DNA from: VXYL01 sp965203685
Lineage (GTDB): Bacteria > Pseudomonadota > Gammaproteobacteria > Pseudomonadales > Azotimanducaceae
NCBI GenBank assembly: GCA_965203685.1
Contig: OZ241908.1
Location: 4,960,001 to 5,024,000 of the forward strand
Length of the DNA: 64,000 nt
Reading direction: 5' to 3'
The notes under the pieces are model-generated. The model saw nothing but the letters and a program-made list of their open reading frames with translations. It was not told where the DNA came from and did not search any database. A program made the translations under genes and the position numbers. Below, in pieces: positions 16,892 to 25,162 of the stretch; position 1 is the first letter of the stretch, and each line of letters begins with the position of its first letter.

Positions 16892-18499
16892 CTACTGCCG
16901 CACGACGTCCTCGTCGGCTTCGAGGTCGAGGGCGGCGTGGAACAACGCCTTGGTGTAGTCGCTCGTCGGATTCTGGAACACGTCCTGGGCCGGTCCCTGC
17001 TCGACGATGACGCCGTCGCGCATCACGATCAGCCAGTTGGCGAGTGCGCGGACCACCTTGAGGTCGTGGCTGACGAACAAGTAGCCCAAGTCGTGCGCGG
17101 ACTGCAGGTCGCGTAGAAGGTCTACGATCTGGGCTTGGACGGACATATCGAGAGCGGACGTGGGCTCGTCGAGGACCACGAAGCGCGGGCGGAGCACCAT
17201 GGCGCGAGCGATGGAGATCCGCTGGCGTTGCCCGCCTGAAAACTCGTGCGGGTAGCGGTCCATGTGTTCCGGCTCCAAGCCGACCTCGTCGAGTACTTCG
17301 GCGACGCGTTGCCGACGCTCCTCCTTGGACACGTGGGGCTCGTGGATGCGCAACCCCTCCTCGACGATCTGCTGCACGGACAGTCGTGGCGACAGGCTGC
17401 CGTACGGATCCTGGAAGACCACCTGCATGTCCTTGCGCAGCGGGATGAGACCTTTGCGGCGAACGTCGCTGATTTCCCGGCCGTCGAAATGGATGGCGCC
17501 CTCGCTGTCGAGCAGGCGCAGCATGGCGAGACCCAACGTGGTCTTGCCGGATCCGGACTCGCCCACCACCCCGACGGTCTGGCCCGCGCGGACCTCGACA
17601 TCCACGGTTTCCACGGCCGTGAAGTAGCGGCGGCCACCGAACCAGCCCTTGCCGACCGGGTACTTGACCGTCAGCTTGTCGGCCGTGGCAACGAGGGGTG
17701 CGCGGCCGTTGGCCGGGGGCGGCTCGCCCTTCGGCTCCGCGGCCAGCAGTTTCTTGGTGTAGCTATGCCGCGGTTCGTAGAAGATCTGACGATTCGAACC
17801 GGCCTCGACGATCTCGCCGTTGGTCATAACGCAAACGCGCTTGGCCATGTTGCGCACGATGCCGAGGTCGTGGGTGATGAGCAGCATGGCCATGTTCATC
17901 TGGCCCTGCAGGTCCTTCAAGAGCTTCAGGATCTGCGCCTGGATGGTCACGTCGAGGGCCGTCGTCGGCTCGTCGGCGATCAGCAACTGCGGTTCGTTGG
18001 CGAGCGCCATCGCGATCATGACCCGCTGGCGCTGGCCGCCGGAGAGCTCGTGGGGGTAGGCGCCAAGCCGATTGTGCGCTTCCTGCAGCCCGACCAGCTC
18101 CAGCAACTCGAGGACTCGCGCCCTGGCGTCCTTTGGCGAGAGCTTCTTGTGCACGACGAGCGCCTCGCCCACCTGCTTGTCGATGGTGTGCAACGGGTTC
18201 AGCGACGTCATCGGTTCCTGGAAGATCATGCTGACGACGCCGCCCCGCACGTCGAGCAGCCGGGCCTTGTCGGCACCGAGCATCTCCTCGCCGTTGACCA
18301 GGACGCTGCCGCCCGGGTGGTGGGCTTGCGGATAGGGAAGCAACTGCAGCACCGACAACGCGGTCACCGACTTCCCCGAGCCCGACTCACCGACTAAGGC
18401 AACGGTCTCGCCGGCCTCGATGTCGAAGGACACACCGCGCACGGCAGGCGTATCGCCGAAGCTCACGTGAAGGTCGCGCACCTCCAATAGCCTAGGCAT
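16892..18499 (-). CDS. yejF: Duplicated ABC transporter ATPase, YejF-like (oligopeptide/microcin C uptake)
   Basis: A 535-residue protein with two complete ABC ATPase domains in tandem, the arrangement of YejF, the ATPase of the YejABEF peptide importer. First half: Walker A 'GESGSGKSVTALS', signature 'LSGGQRQRVMIAMA', Walker B 'LLIADEPTTALD'. Second half: 'GESGSGKTTLGLA', 'FSGGQRQRISIARA', 'FVVLDEPTSALD'. Each is followed by an OppD-type C-terminal extension. All catalytic motifs are intact. The ATG at 18499 has GGGAGGG upstream. The binding protein and permease genes are absent nearby, so this ATPase works with components encoded elsewhere. Confidence 0.85.
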   Translation of the reverse strand: MPRLLEVRDLHVSFGDTPAVRGVSFDIEAGETVALVGESGSGKSVTALSVLQLLPYPQAHHPGGSVLVNGEEMLGADKARLLDVRGGVVSMIFQEPMTSLNPLHTIDKQVGEALVVHKKLSPKDARARVLELLELVGLQEAHNRLGAYPHELSGGQRQRVMIAMALANEPQLLIADEPTTALDVTIQAQILKLLKDLQGQMNMAMLLITHDLGIVRNMAKRVCVMTNGEIVEAGSNRQIFYEPRHSYTKKLLAAEPKGEPPPANGRAPLVATADKLTVKYPVGKGWFGGRRYFTAVETVDVEVRAGQTVGVVGESGSGKTTLGLAMLRLLDSEGAIHFDGREISDVRRKGLIPLRKDMQVVFQDPYGSLSPRLSVQQIVEEGLRIHEPHVSKEERRQRVAEVLDEVGLEPEHMDRYPHEFSGGQRQRISIARAMVLRPRFVVLDEPTSALDMSVQAQIVDLLRDLQSAHDLGYLFVSHDLKVVRALANWLIVMRDGVIVEQGPAQDVFQNPTSDYTKALFHAALDLEADEDVVRQ

Positions 18500-18542
18500 T
18501 CACCCTCCCTTACCGGATTGCCATTCGCATAAACGGACGATT

Positions 18543-19655
18543 CTAACCGGAGAGTCCGGCCTTTAGCTCAGCACTGAGTTCGATCGAATAGGCCCGCGCC
18601 GCGGTGCCGTAGAACAACGCGTTACGCTCGACCGGCGACAGGCGCAGTTCCGCGGCGATGCGCTTGAACGCATTCCAGAGGTTCCCGTAGGAGCACGACA
18701 GCTTGTCGACCGGGAAGTTCGACTCGAACATGCAACGGTCCGGTCCGAACGCCGCGATCACGTGCGTGAGATACGGCGTCCAGGCAGCGGCCAGTGTCTC
18801 GCTGTCCGGCGGATCGTCATGGCCCTCAAAGCCGAACCCGTAGGTGACCATCCCGCAGCCGCCGACCTTCGCTACGACGTTCGAACACGCCGCGACCGCA
18901 TCGATGCCTGAACGCCACTCGTCGAACAGCTTTTCGCGTTCATTGGCATACGGACCCATCGCGATCGGACCGCCGATATGATTGAGGATGATGGTGACGT
19001 CGGGGTAGGCCTTCGCCAATGCCGCGACCTCGCCGAGTTGGCCATGGTAGCCCCAGCAATCGAAGGTTAGGCCAAGCTTGGCAAGCACCGAGAACCCGGC
19101 GCGGAACGACGCCAGCCCGAGCAGGCCCGCCGTGCCACGGGTCGGATGATGCGACTGCGGCATCTCGGGCGAGGCATGCCACCCGTGGGCGTGGCGGATG
19201 CCGCGGAAGTTCCGCCCGGCCGCCATGTGTGCCCTCAAGGTCTCCTCGACGACGCCGGCATCCCAAGTGAGATCGGCGAAGCCGACGATCGCCGCGCAGC
19301 AGCGCACACCCTCGCCGTAGAGGCCCGACGCCGCCATGGCGGCCACGCCCTGTACGAACTCCGTCTCCCCGACCACGCGATGCGGAGCATCTCCTTCCCG
19401 GTACATCGCGCGGCACTCGACGAAGACGGTGTCCACCACATTGTGGCCCGCACCGCGGATGTCCTCGATCAAATCGTCGCCGAGGTAGCGCAGGTGTTGC
19501 CGGTTGGCGGGGCCGAGGTCCGGCCGCGGCCGCCGATCCCAAAGGTGATGGTGCGGATCGATGATCGGCTGGGCCGGATCCAACGCCTCCTCCGGCGTGC
19601 GATCCAGCCAAGCCTTGAGATTCTCACCGGGAATGTCCCTCGGCAGTTCCGCCAT
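18543..19655 (-). CDS. Amidohydrolase_2-type TIM-barrel metal-dependent hydrolase
   Basis: A 370-residue predicted hydrolase or decarboxylase of the amidohydrolase_2 family. The N-terminal metal-binding HxH is in 'QPIIDPHHHLWDRR', a central His in 'TFDCWGYHGQLGEV', another in 'VTIILNHIGGPIA', and an Asp/Phe-rich tail in 'FGPDRCMFESNFPVDKL', all usual positions for this group. Members act on lactones, aromatic acids or amides. The ATG at 19655 follows GGAG with an 8-nt spacer and lies inside the 3' end of the DNA ligase gene (32-bp overlap), so expression is probably coupled. Confidence 0.8.
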   Translation of the reverse strand: MAELPRDIPGENLKAWLDRTPEEALDPAQPIIDPHHHLWDRRPRPDLGPANRQHLRYLGDDLIEDIRGAGHNVVDTVFVECRAMYREGDAPHRVVGETEFVQGVAAMAASGLYGEGVRCCAAIVGFADLTWDAGVVEETLRAHMAAGRNFRGIRHAHGWHASPEMPQSHHPTRGTAGLLGLASFRAGFSVLAKLGLTFDCWGYHGQLGEVAALAKAYPDVTIILNHIGGPIAMGPYANEREKLFDEWRSGIDAVAACSNVVAKVGGCGMVTYGFGFEGHDDPPDSETLAAAWTPYLTHVIAAFGPDRCMFESNFPVDKLSCSYGNLWNAFKRIAAELRLSPVERNALFYGTAARAYSIELSAELKAGLSG

Positions 19656-20553
19656 CGCTGGGCTCCGCGTGCGACAAACGTTTGATCATACGCGCCTCGG
19701 GCTCATCTCGAACGCGGTCGTCCCGGATGCGCAGAAAACTCGCGAAACGCGGAATGCCGTTGACCGTCGTTCCGCTGTACTTGAACGTCACCGTCGCGCC
19801 CACCGGTGGCGGATTGCGACGTTCTAGGTCGGTAAGCCCGGTCCCGAGCCTGAATCGACGGCCATCCGGCATCTCCACGAGCAGCGAGCCCAACATCCCC
19901 AGGTACTTCCCCCTGCCTGGCAGGTGTGCGACCACGACAGCTTCGGCGTCCTGGTACGTCTTGAGCTTCAGAAGATCGTCGCTGCGACCCGCGCGATGGA
20001 ACGAGCGCCCGTCGCGAAGCATCAAGCCTTCGCCGCCGTCAGCGACGACCGTTTCCAGCCGGGCCATGAGTTCCGCTTCGCTTTGCACCCGGAACTGCTC
20101 GACCAAGGCGATGTGCGGTGACGGCGGTTCGGCGAACAGTTCCCGCATCCGTCGCAGTCGCTCGTCGAACGGCGCCTCCAGTCCCGGCAAGTCGAAGACC
20201 ATGTATCGGATCCGTCGCCAGGCGGCGGCGTCCGGCGTCTGGCGGCGCACCGCACCCGACAGGACGTCGAATGTACCTCGCCCCATCCACAACTCCCCGT
20301 CGAGAGCCTGCTCGGGGAAGGCGTCGACGAACCAGGCCGGCGCGTTGAAGCGATTGCCGTTACGCGAGTACAGCGCCGCCCCGTCCCAACGCGCGCGCAC
20401 CCCGTCGAGTTTCTCGCTCACCCAGTAGTGCGACAAGTCGACATCGCCGTGGTAGGCGTTTGCGAGCGACACGGCACCGTCGTAACGACTCTCGGCCGCG
20501 TGGAGTTGGCACCACAGCAGGCTGCAGAGTGACACGAGTGCAGTTCGAAACAC
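19624..20553 (-). CDS. Exported ATP-dependent DNA ligase (LigE-like)
   Basis: A 309-residue minimal ATP-dependent DNA ligase with an N-terminal signal peptide ('ALVSLCSLLWCQLHAAE'). The adenylation motif I is 'SEKLDGVRARWDG' (Lys nucleophile), followed by 'FPEQALDGELWMG' (motif III), 'GGEGLMLRD' (motif IV) and 'LKLKTY' (motif V), then an OB-fold ending around 'RFASFLRIRDD'. Small ligases with export signals are known in Haemophilus, Neisseria and relatives (LigE) and are thought to act on DNA in the periplasm, perhaps during uptake. GTG 20553 is chosen because AGGAG lies 7 nt upstream and the signal peptide starts there. Its 3' end overlaps the amidohydrolase start. Confidence 0.85.
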   Translation of the reverse strand: MFRTALVSLCSLLWCQLHAAESRYDGAVSLANAYHGDVDLSHYWVSEKLDGVRARWDGAALYSRNGNRFNAPAWFVDAFPEQALDGELWMGRGTFDVLSGAVRRQTPDAAAWRRIRYMVFDLPGLEAPFDERLRRMRELFAEPPSPHIALVEQFRVQSEAELMARLETVVADGGEGLMLRDGRSFHRAGRSDDLLKLKTYQDAEAVVVAHLPGRGKYLGMLGSLLVEMPDGRRFRLGTGLTDLERRNPPPVGATVTFKYSGTTVNGIPRFASFLRIRDDRVRDEPEARMIKRLSHAEPSDGGTAEGHSR

Positions 20554-20726
20554 GGTTCTTCTCCTAACAAATCGGAGACTTTCGCCCGTCGGCCACCTAA
20601 GCGACAGAGCCAATCGCCTCGACGTCGTGTAGGAAATCTGCCCGACGTCTCGCAAACGCGCGGACAACTTGACGGCGCAACGCGAAACCGCGACGCTTCC
20701 GCGCTTGTCACTTCGACGGGGGAGCC

Positions 20727-21848
20727 GTGACGACGCACGCCCAAGCCATGACGATCGAGCAGAAGCGCCAGTTCTACCGGGACGGCTTCATCGTCTTGAA
20801 GAACGCGGTCTCGGAAGACCTGCTCGAGGCGGCTCGAAGCTGTATTCGCAACGCCAAGAAGGGCGAGTACGTGGGCCCACGCAAGGAGATGACGGACCTG
20901 CTGACCGCCTCGAACCTAACGCCGATCATCCACGAGGTGATGGGACCGTTCGACCCGCCGGTGAACTGCCAGGTTGCCATCAACCCCGTTCGCGAACCCG
21001 GCGACAACTACACGCCCCTCGGCTATCGCGACCGCGACGTGCCCTACTATGCCGCCGGCATCCACATGGATGGAAACATCACCGTCGCCTCGCCCCAGGA
21101 GGTGCAGTCAGGGTCTCCCGAAGAGATCTACGCGCGTCACTTCGCGTCCGGCCCGGAAGGCGACATCGGCCGCAGCGCGGAGGTCAGGGGGCACAACTTC
21201 GGCGTGCTGTTCCAGGATCGGGAAATGACCTTGAGCCTCGGCAGCTTCACCGCCTTCGCCTTCGTGGCGCTCAACGACCAAACCGTCGAAGGCTCGGGAC
21301 AAACGGCGGTGATTCCCGGCGCCCATCACCTGATGGAGAAGTTCTTTCAGCGCCAATACGCCATCAACGGCCATCTCGGGCCGGAGGGGCCCGACTGGCC
21401 GCGCCTGAACCACGACACGCCGAATCGGTGCGGCATGCACTACCTGCCACCCGAGGTTTTCGAGGCGTTCGCGGACGAGACCTCCGAGACGACACCCGAT
21501 GGGCGCCGTTGGCCGCGTCCAACGCAGGTGTTGATGGAAGCCGGGGACGCCTGCATCACGATGTACCACATCCCCCACTCGGCAACGCGCAACGAGAACG
21601 GCACCGAGTCGCGCAAGAACATCATCTTCCGGATCCGTCACAAGAAGCGGCAGCCCGACATCGTCCCCGACAACGCGGGGCTGACCGACCACCCGGACCG
21701 CGCCTTCGACGGCGGCTGGCTGACCTTCGAGGAAGGCAACGACCCGTGGGAACGCTCCAAGCAGTCAATGATCGACATGTGGAAGGAATGGGACGGCATG
21801 CGCGAGGTCGTCGCTGAACAGAGGGCCCTCGAAGCCGCGGCAGGCTGA
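20727..21848 (+). CDS. Phytanoyl-CoA dioxygenase (PhyH) family oxygenase, third copy
   Basis: A 373-residue PhyH-type Fe(II)/2-oxoglutarate oxygenase. The first iron ligands are H113 and D115 in 'AAGIHMDGNITV'; the distal region 'ACITMYHIPHSATRNENG' supplies the last His, followed by 'IIFRIRHKKR' with the likely 2-oxoglutarate Arg. It lacks close similarity to the two PhyH proteins near the left edge. A GTG at 20727 with GGGGGAG two nt upstream is preferred; ATG 20748 has no ribosome site. The SDR gene follows after 33 nt on the same strand, suggesting a two-gene operon. Confidence 0.8.
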   Translation: MTTHAQAMTIEQKRQFYRDGFIVLKNAVSEDLLEAARSCIRNAKKGEYVGPRKEMTDLLTASNLTPIIHEVMGPFDPPVNCQVAINPVREPGDNYTPLGYRDRDVPYYAAGIHMDGNITVASPQEVQSGSPEEIYARHFASGPEGDIGRSAEVRGHNFGVLFQDREMTLSLGSFTAFAFVALNDQTVEGSGQTAVIPGAHHLMEKFFQRQYAINGHLGPEGPDWPRLNHDTPNRCGMHYLPPEVFEAFADETSETTPDGRRWPRPTQVLMEAGDACITMYHIPHSATRNENGTESRKNIIFRIRHKKRQPDIVPDNAGLTDHPDRAFDGGWLTFEEGNDPWERSKQSMIDMWKEWDGMREVVAEQRALEAAAG

Positions 21849-21881
21849 CGACTCAAACACACTCACAAGGACTCCACACCA

Positions 21882-22985
21882 ATGCCCGCAATCTCTCCGA
21901 AAGATGGCCCCGTTGCCGTCACCGGCTGCTCCGGATTCACCGGCGGCCACATGGTCCGCGAGCTAGTCCTGCACGGCTACACCGTGCGGGCCTGCATCCG
22001 CGACGCCAAATCCTGGCGTGGCCAAGACTGCGTCGGCTACTTGAGCCGCCTGCCCAACGTCGAGATCGTCGACGCCTGCGACCTGTTCACAGCCGGTTCG
22101 TACGACGCGGCCTTCAAGGGCTGCGGCGCCGTCTTCCAAGTCGCCGCCGTACTCGGCAACTCGGCGGACGGCAAGTCGCAGCCGCTCGGCAGCGGCGACG
22201 TGTCGCAGGACGTCTACGACGGCGGCATCGTCGGCACGAGGAACGTCGTGGACGCGATCAACGCGAGCGGATCCGTGAAGCGACTGGTGTATACCAGTTC
22301 GATGGCGGGCGTCTCGGGCGCACGTGGCGCGACCGTGCCCAAGGGCTACGAGTGGACGGAGATGGACTGGGCGTCCGACGGCGTCGACCAGGAACGCTGG
22401 GAGCATCCGCGCAACTCCTACGCGCGCAGCAAGGTGGATACCGAGCGTTTCATCAACGATGCTGCGGACTCAAGCGGCCAGTGGGACGCGATCACCATGT
22501 GCCCGGCCATGATCTGCGGCCCCATCCTGTTCAAGGCGCAGGTCGGCCAGTGGATTGAACAGATCGGCCGGTTGGCCGGCGGTCTCGAGCCGACGTGGCC
22601 GTCGCGCTACGACATGTACTACAACATCATCGACGTGCGGGACTTGGTGAAGGCGCATCGCCTGGCCGCGGAGTCGACAGTCGACCACAAGGCCACCACA
22701 GGCGGGCCACGCTACATCATGCACGGCAGCGGCGGCCGCTCGGCCCTGCGCTTCGGGACCGAAGTCGCCGACGTCATCCGCTCGCAGTTCCCGACATTCG
22801 TGCTCGGCGAACCGGCCACGGTCACCAGCCAAGGAGAGCCGATCACGATCGAGACCCGAACGCTGAACGACTGCAAGAAGGCGAAGTCCGTGCTCGGTGC
22901 AACGATCCGGCCGGTCGAGGAGACGATCCGCGACGTCGTGGAGAGTTCCATCGAACTCGGCATCATCGAGCCGCAGCTCGCCTAG
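21882..22985 (+). CDS. Extended SDR NAD(P)-dependent epimerase/dihydroflavonol-reductase-like protein
   Basis: A 367-residue extended short-chain dehydrogenase. The Rossmann nucleotide-binding motif is 'VTGCSGFTGGHMVREL' (residues 13-28), followed by the 'LVYTSSMAGVSGARG' strand with the catalytic Ser and 'NSYARSKVDTE' with the YxxxK pair. The architecture matches dihydroflavonol-4-reductase/cinnamoyl-CoA-reductase-like bacterial enzymes that reduce carbonyls on bulky substrates. AAGGA precedes the ATG at 21882. It probably acts with the PhyH oxygenase encoded just upstream; the substrate is unknown. Confidence 0.85.
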   Translation: MPAISPKDGPVAVTGCSGFTGGHMVRELVLHGYTVRACIRDAKSWRGQDCVGYLSRLPNVEIVDACDLFTAGSYDAAFKGCGAVFQVAAVLGNSADGKSQPLGSGDVSQDVYDGGIVGTRNVVDAINASGSVKRLVYTSSMAGVSGARGATVPKGYEWTEMDWASDGVDQERWEHPRNSYARSKVDTERFINDAADSSGQWDAITMCPAMICGPILFKAQVGQWIEQIGRLAGGLEPTWPSRYDMYYNIIDVRDLVKAHRLAAESTVDHKATTGGPRYIMHGSGGRSALRFGTEVADVIRSQFPTFVLGEPATVTSQGEPITIETRTLNDCKKAKSVLGATIRPVEETIRDVVESSIELGIIEPQLA

Positions 22986-23287
22986 CCCGCATTTCTCACC
23001 GAGTTCCAGCGGACCCACCCGCCTCTTCAGGGGCCGCGATGATCGGCGAGGGTTTTGGCCCTGTGCGCGTGCTCTACGGTTGAGCGAGCATGTGCGCGCA
23101 CAGGGCCAAAAAGGTCGCCGAGGGCGCGGCCAGCGCAGCCTGCACGCACCGTCATGGCCATCGAGAACCGAAACCCATGTTGTTCCAACGATGTCCATCC
23201 ACGACTCAAGCGACTGGGTAGAGTCGCCGAAGTCACAGCGCACCCGTCGCCGCACTATGTCGTTCCGGCATATACGTAGATCCGCGT
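22986..23287. other. Non-coding gap with one large inverted repeat
   Basis: Between the SDR gene and the orphan gene at 23288 there is no convincing coding sequence on either strand. It holds the 17-bp inverted repeat at 23053-23111 and, at the right edge, an imperfect inverted repeat (GGCATATACG and CGTATGCC) that includes the start codon of the next gene and may be an operator. Confidence 0.5.
23053..23111. repeat. Perfect 17-bp inverted repeat with inner 5-bp stem
   Basis: The left arm TTTTGGCCCTGTGCGCG (23053-23069) is exactly complementary to the right arm CGCGCACAGGGCCAAAA (23095-23111). A further TGCTC/GAGCA pair sits inside. The T-tract is on the 5' arm and the A-tract on the 3' arm for either direction of reading, the reverse of an intrinsic terminator. 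A cruciform, protein-binding site or remnant of a small mobile element is possible. Confidence 0.7.
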
Positions 23288-23806
23288 ATGCCTACAAAGT
23301 TTAAGCCGCATCCAAACGGGACAACTCACCATCGAGTACCAGCCACCCGCCACGACGGGCAACCTTCGGTAGCCGTGCACCCAAGCAGTTCGGCAGGTAG
23401 CACTGCCGGGTATGCCGACTGCGACATCCAAGCCCACAACCCCCACGCGGGCCAAGGCCCCAACAACGTCAGAATGGTCAAGGCTAAGGCAAGCGGCAGG
23501 TGCACTTTCAACTGGACGGGCCCGGCGGACGGACCGCCAGTCATCGTGTGGGACCTGTACATGCTCCTCCGCGAGGGCGGGGACACGGTCGGCTCGGCAC
23601 GACACCGCAGGTCCGGCTACGACGTTGACTGGAAGCAGAATGGACCCGAGGCTACCCAAGTCTGCCATGACGAAGGGGCTTGCGAAAACGGCTACTACAC
23701 CAACGCAATCGGCCTCAACATCCTACTCCCCGCAGGCTGGTACCTCAGCACCACAAGCAACCCCGTCGCCACCGCCTCCCGGAGCGCCTCCGTCGGTGAC
23801 TGCTAG
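23288..23806 (+). CDS. Orphan cysteine-containing protein, actinobacterial-like
   Basis: A 172-residue protein I cannot assign to a family. It is Gly/Ser/His/Asn-rich with Cys in 'GYADCDIQAHNPHAGQG', 'KASGRCTFNWTGPADGPP', 'QVCHDEGACENGYYTNA' and a final 'SVGDC'. The pattern of paired Cys, 'CxNGYY' and a hydrophobic/Pro segment near the C-terminus resembles small secreted actinobacterial proteins, but no signal peptide is visible here. Codon use is less GC-biased than neighbours, consistent with transfer. A strong hairpin terminator follows immediately. The ATG lacks a clear ribosome site; reality of the gene is moderately supported. Confidence 0.45.
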   Translation: MPTKFKPHPNGTTHHRVPATRHDGQPSVAVHPSSSAGSTAGYADCDIQAHNPHAGQGPNNVRMVKAKASGRCTFNWTGPADGPPVIVWDLYMLLREGGDTVGSARHRRSGYDVDWKQNGPEATQVCHDEGACENGYYTNAIGLNILLPAGWYLSTTSNPVATASRSASVGDC

Positions 23807-23807
23807 G

Positions 23808-23846
23808 CCGTCCGGGTGGTGCCCGCAAGGGGCACCACCCGGACGG
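23808..23846 (+). terminator. Strong stem-loop after the orphan gene
   Basis: CCGTCCGGGTGGTGCC pairs perfectly with GGCACCACCCGGACGG (16 bp, extendable by a C-G pair) around a 5-7-nt loop, starting 2 nt after the stop codon at 23806. No long T-run follows on either strand, so termination efficiency is uncertain. It could serve both the orphan gene and the convergent gene ending at 23890. Confidence 0.55.
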
Positions 23847-23889
23847 TTCGCCCAACTACCGTAAGTCGAGCTGGGACGATACGCGCTCG

Positions 23890-24690
23890 TCACCAACGCG
23901 AGTCGGATAGCTCCGCCTCAAACGCCTCCAGTTCGCTCGCCGCTAAGATCTCTTGAATCAGGTCCTCGGCACCCCCGACATAGGTCACGCAGCAGTTGAA
24001 AGGAACCGTGACGAACCAGCTCTCGTCGTCCGGCCAGAACATGTCCGGCGTATCCCCGGTGAGCCCCAGTCTCGTGTCCCGCTTCGTCCACCAACGCGCC
24101 AGAGCACCGAACGTGGTCCTGTAGAGCCAGTAGGTCTCGTACCCCGACCCGAACTGCACGGTTTCCGATGGTCGTCGAATGCTGTAACCGGTCCAGAAAC
24201 CGCAGTTGCAGCCCATCGTGTCATCCGACCTTTTCCCCAAGAGCCCGAATAGGGACGCGAGCATTTTCGGTTCGCGCATCACGCCCTCGTCCGGCGGATA
24301 GGTCCACCCCTGACTGTCCGATACTGACCGATTGACTCCCACCATGGGGCCGCAGATGTCGCCCCATCGACTTTGCCTTACCAACTCGACCGCACGCCGA
24401 ACCGAAACATCCGCCCATGCGACTGGTACGGCCCTAACGCCCGGGTACAGCAATACCCCGGCGCGTGAGTGGCAACCAACAACACGCCACGCCGGATGCA
24501 GGATCCGCACGTACGAGCCAAAACCGCCCGGCAGGAGGGTGGCCAAGGTCCGATCACGGGTCTTGATCTCGCCTCCGCATCTCCCAAGCGACGTCGGCAG
24601 GAGCTCCGTAACCGCTTCGAGATCCATTCCTCCACCTACCACCGGCCGCCTCAGTCCGACCGACGACGGTCCATGCTGGTCAATGGTCAT
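23890..24690 (-). CDS. Unassigned 266-residue protein resembling an actinobacterial family
   Basis: No enzyme family recognised. The N-terminal third contains 'TRDRTLATLLPGGFGSYVRI' followed by 'LHPAW', the middle has 'GCNCGFWTGYSIRRPSE', and the C-terminal third reads 'MFWPDDESWFVTVPFNCC' and 'VTYVGGAEDLIQEIL'. A 'SYVRILHPA' plus 'WPDD.AWFV....TYVGG..LI' pattern is one I associate with conserved hypothetical proteins of Streptomyces and relatives; this is memory-based and unverified. ATG 24690 is selected for GGGAGG six nt upstream. Convergent with the other orphan gene, forming a likely acquired pair. Confidence 0.65.
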   Translation of the reverse strand: MTIDQHGPSSVGLRRPVVGGGMDLEAVTELLPTSLGRCGGEIKTRDRTLATLLPGGFGSYVRILHPAWRVVGCHSRAGVLLYPGVRAVPVAWADVSVRRAVELVRQSRWGDICGPMVGVNRSVSDSQGWTYPPDEGVMREPKMLASLFGLLGKRSDDTMGCNCGFWTGYSIRRPSETVQFGSGYETYWLYRTTFGALARWWTKRDTRLGLTGDTPDMFWPDDESWFVTVPFNCCVTYVGGAEDLIQEILAASELEAFEAELSDSRW

Positions 24691-24913
24691 GGGGTTCCTC
24701 CCGCAACATGGGCCCGAGCGATTCAACGGGCATCTGCATTCCTGTTCCGTTCCACGCGTGCCGCCAAATGTTGGCCCTTAAATGGTCCTTCATGACATGT
24801 CTGGTGTCCACTCCGGGTCGGGCTGCGCACCCATGCCCATCGCGCCCAATCCCCGCGTGCGCGAGTTCCCTAGAGGCGTCACAAGGTGCGTCGGCTCGTA
24901 CGGGAGTGCCGTA

Positions 24914-24938
24914 TGCGGACGAGGGACGTCCGCGCACC
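24914..24938 (+). repeat. Palindromic intergenic element, copy B
   Basis: TGCGGACGAGGGACGTCCGC followed by GCACC. The stem is GCGGACG/CGTCCGC around AGGGA, the best palindrome of the set. It lies in the 273-nt gap between the orphan gene and the ribbon-helix-helix gene; nothing else convincing is visible there. Confidence 0.5.
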
Positions 24939-24963
24939 GTGTCAACGCGCGACGTGGTAGTTG

Positions 24964-25155
24964 TCAGTCCATGGTTGTGTCCCGGCGCGGTTCGCTGCCC
25001 TCTGGTGGCGGTAGGCGGCCTGCGTCCCGCAACGCGCGACGCAGGAGGAAGTCGATCTGGGCGTTGACGCTGCGCAATTCGTCCGCAGCCCAGCGGTGAA
25101 GTGCCGCGAGCACCTCCGGGTCCGTCCGCAACAGGAACGGTTTGCGCGTTGCCAC
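24964..25155 (-). CDS. Arc-type ribbon-helix-helix DNA-binding protein
   Basis: A 63-residue protein with the Arc-like ribbon-helix-helix pattern: beta strand 'RKPFLLRTD', helix 'PEVLAALHRWAADEL', then 'RSVNAQIDFLLRRALRDAG'. Arc-type repressors bind DNA as dimers through the strand. It begins at a GTG 7 nt downstream of the SPFH gene stop, so the two form an operon; this pairing of an SPFH protein with a small Arc protein recurs in bacteria as far as I recall. It is the obvious candidate to bind the large inverted repeat upstream of the SPFH gene. Confidence 0.75.
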   Translation of the reverse strand: MATRKPFLLRTDPEVLAALHRWAADELRSVNAQIDFLLRRALRDAGRLPPPEGSEPRRDTTMD

Positions 25156-25162
25156 GCGTCCG

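Noticed and set aside
23053..23111. Intrinsic terminator
   Set aside because: The T-tract precedes rather than follows the stem in both directions.
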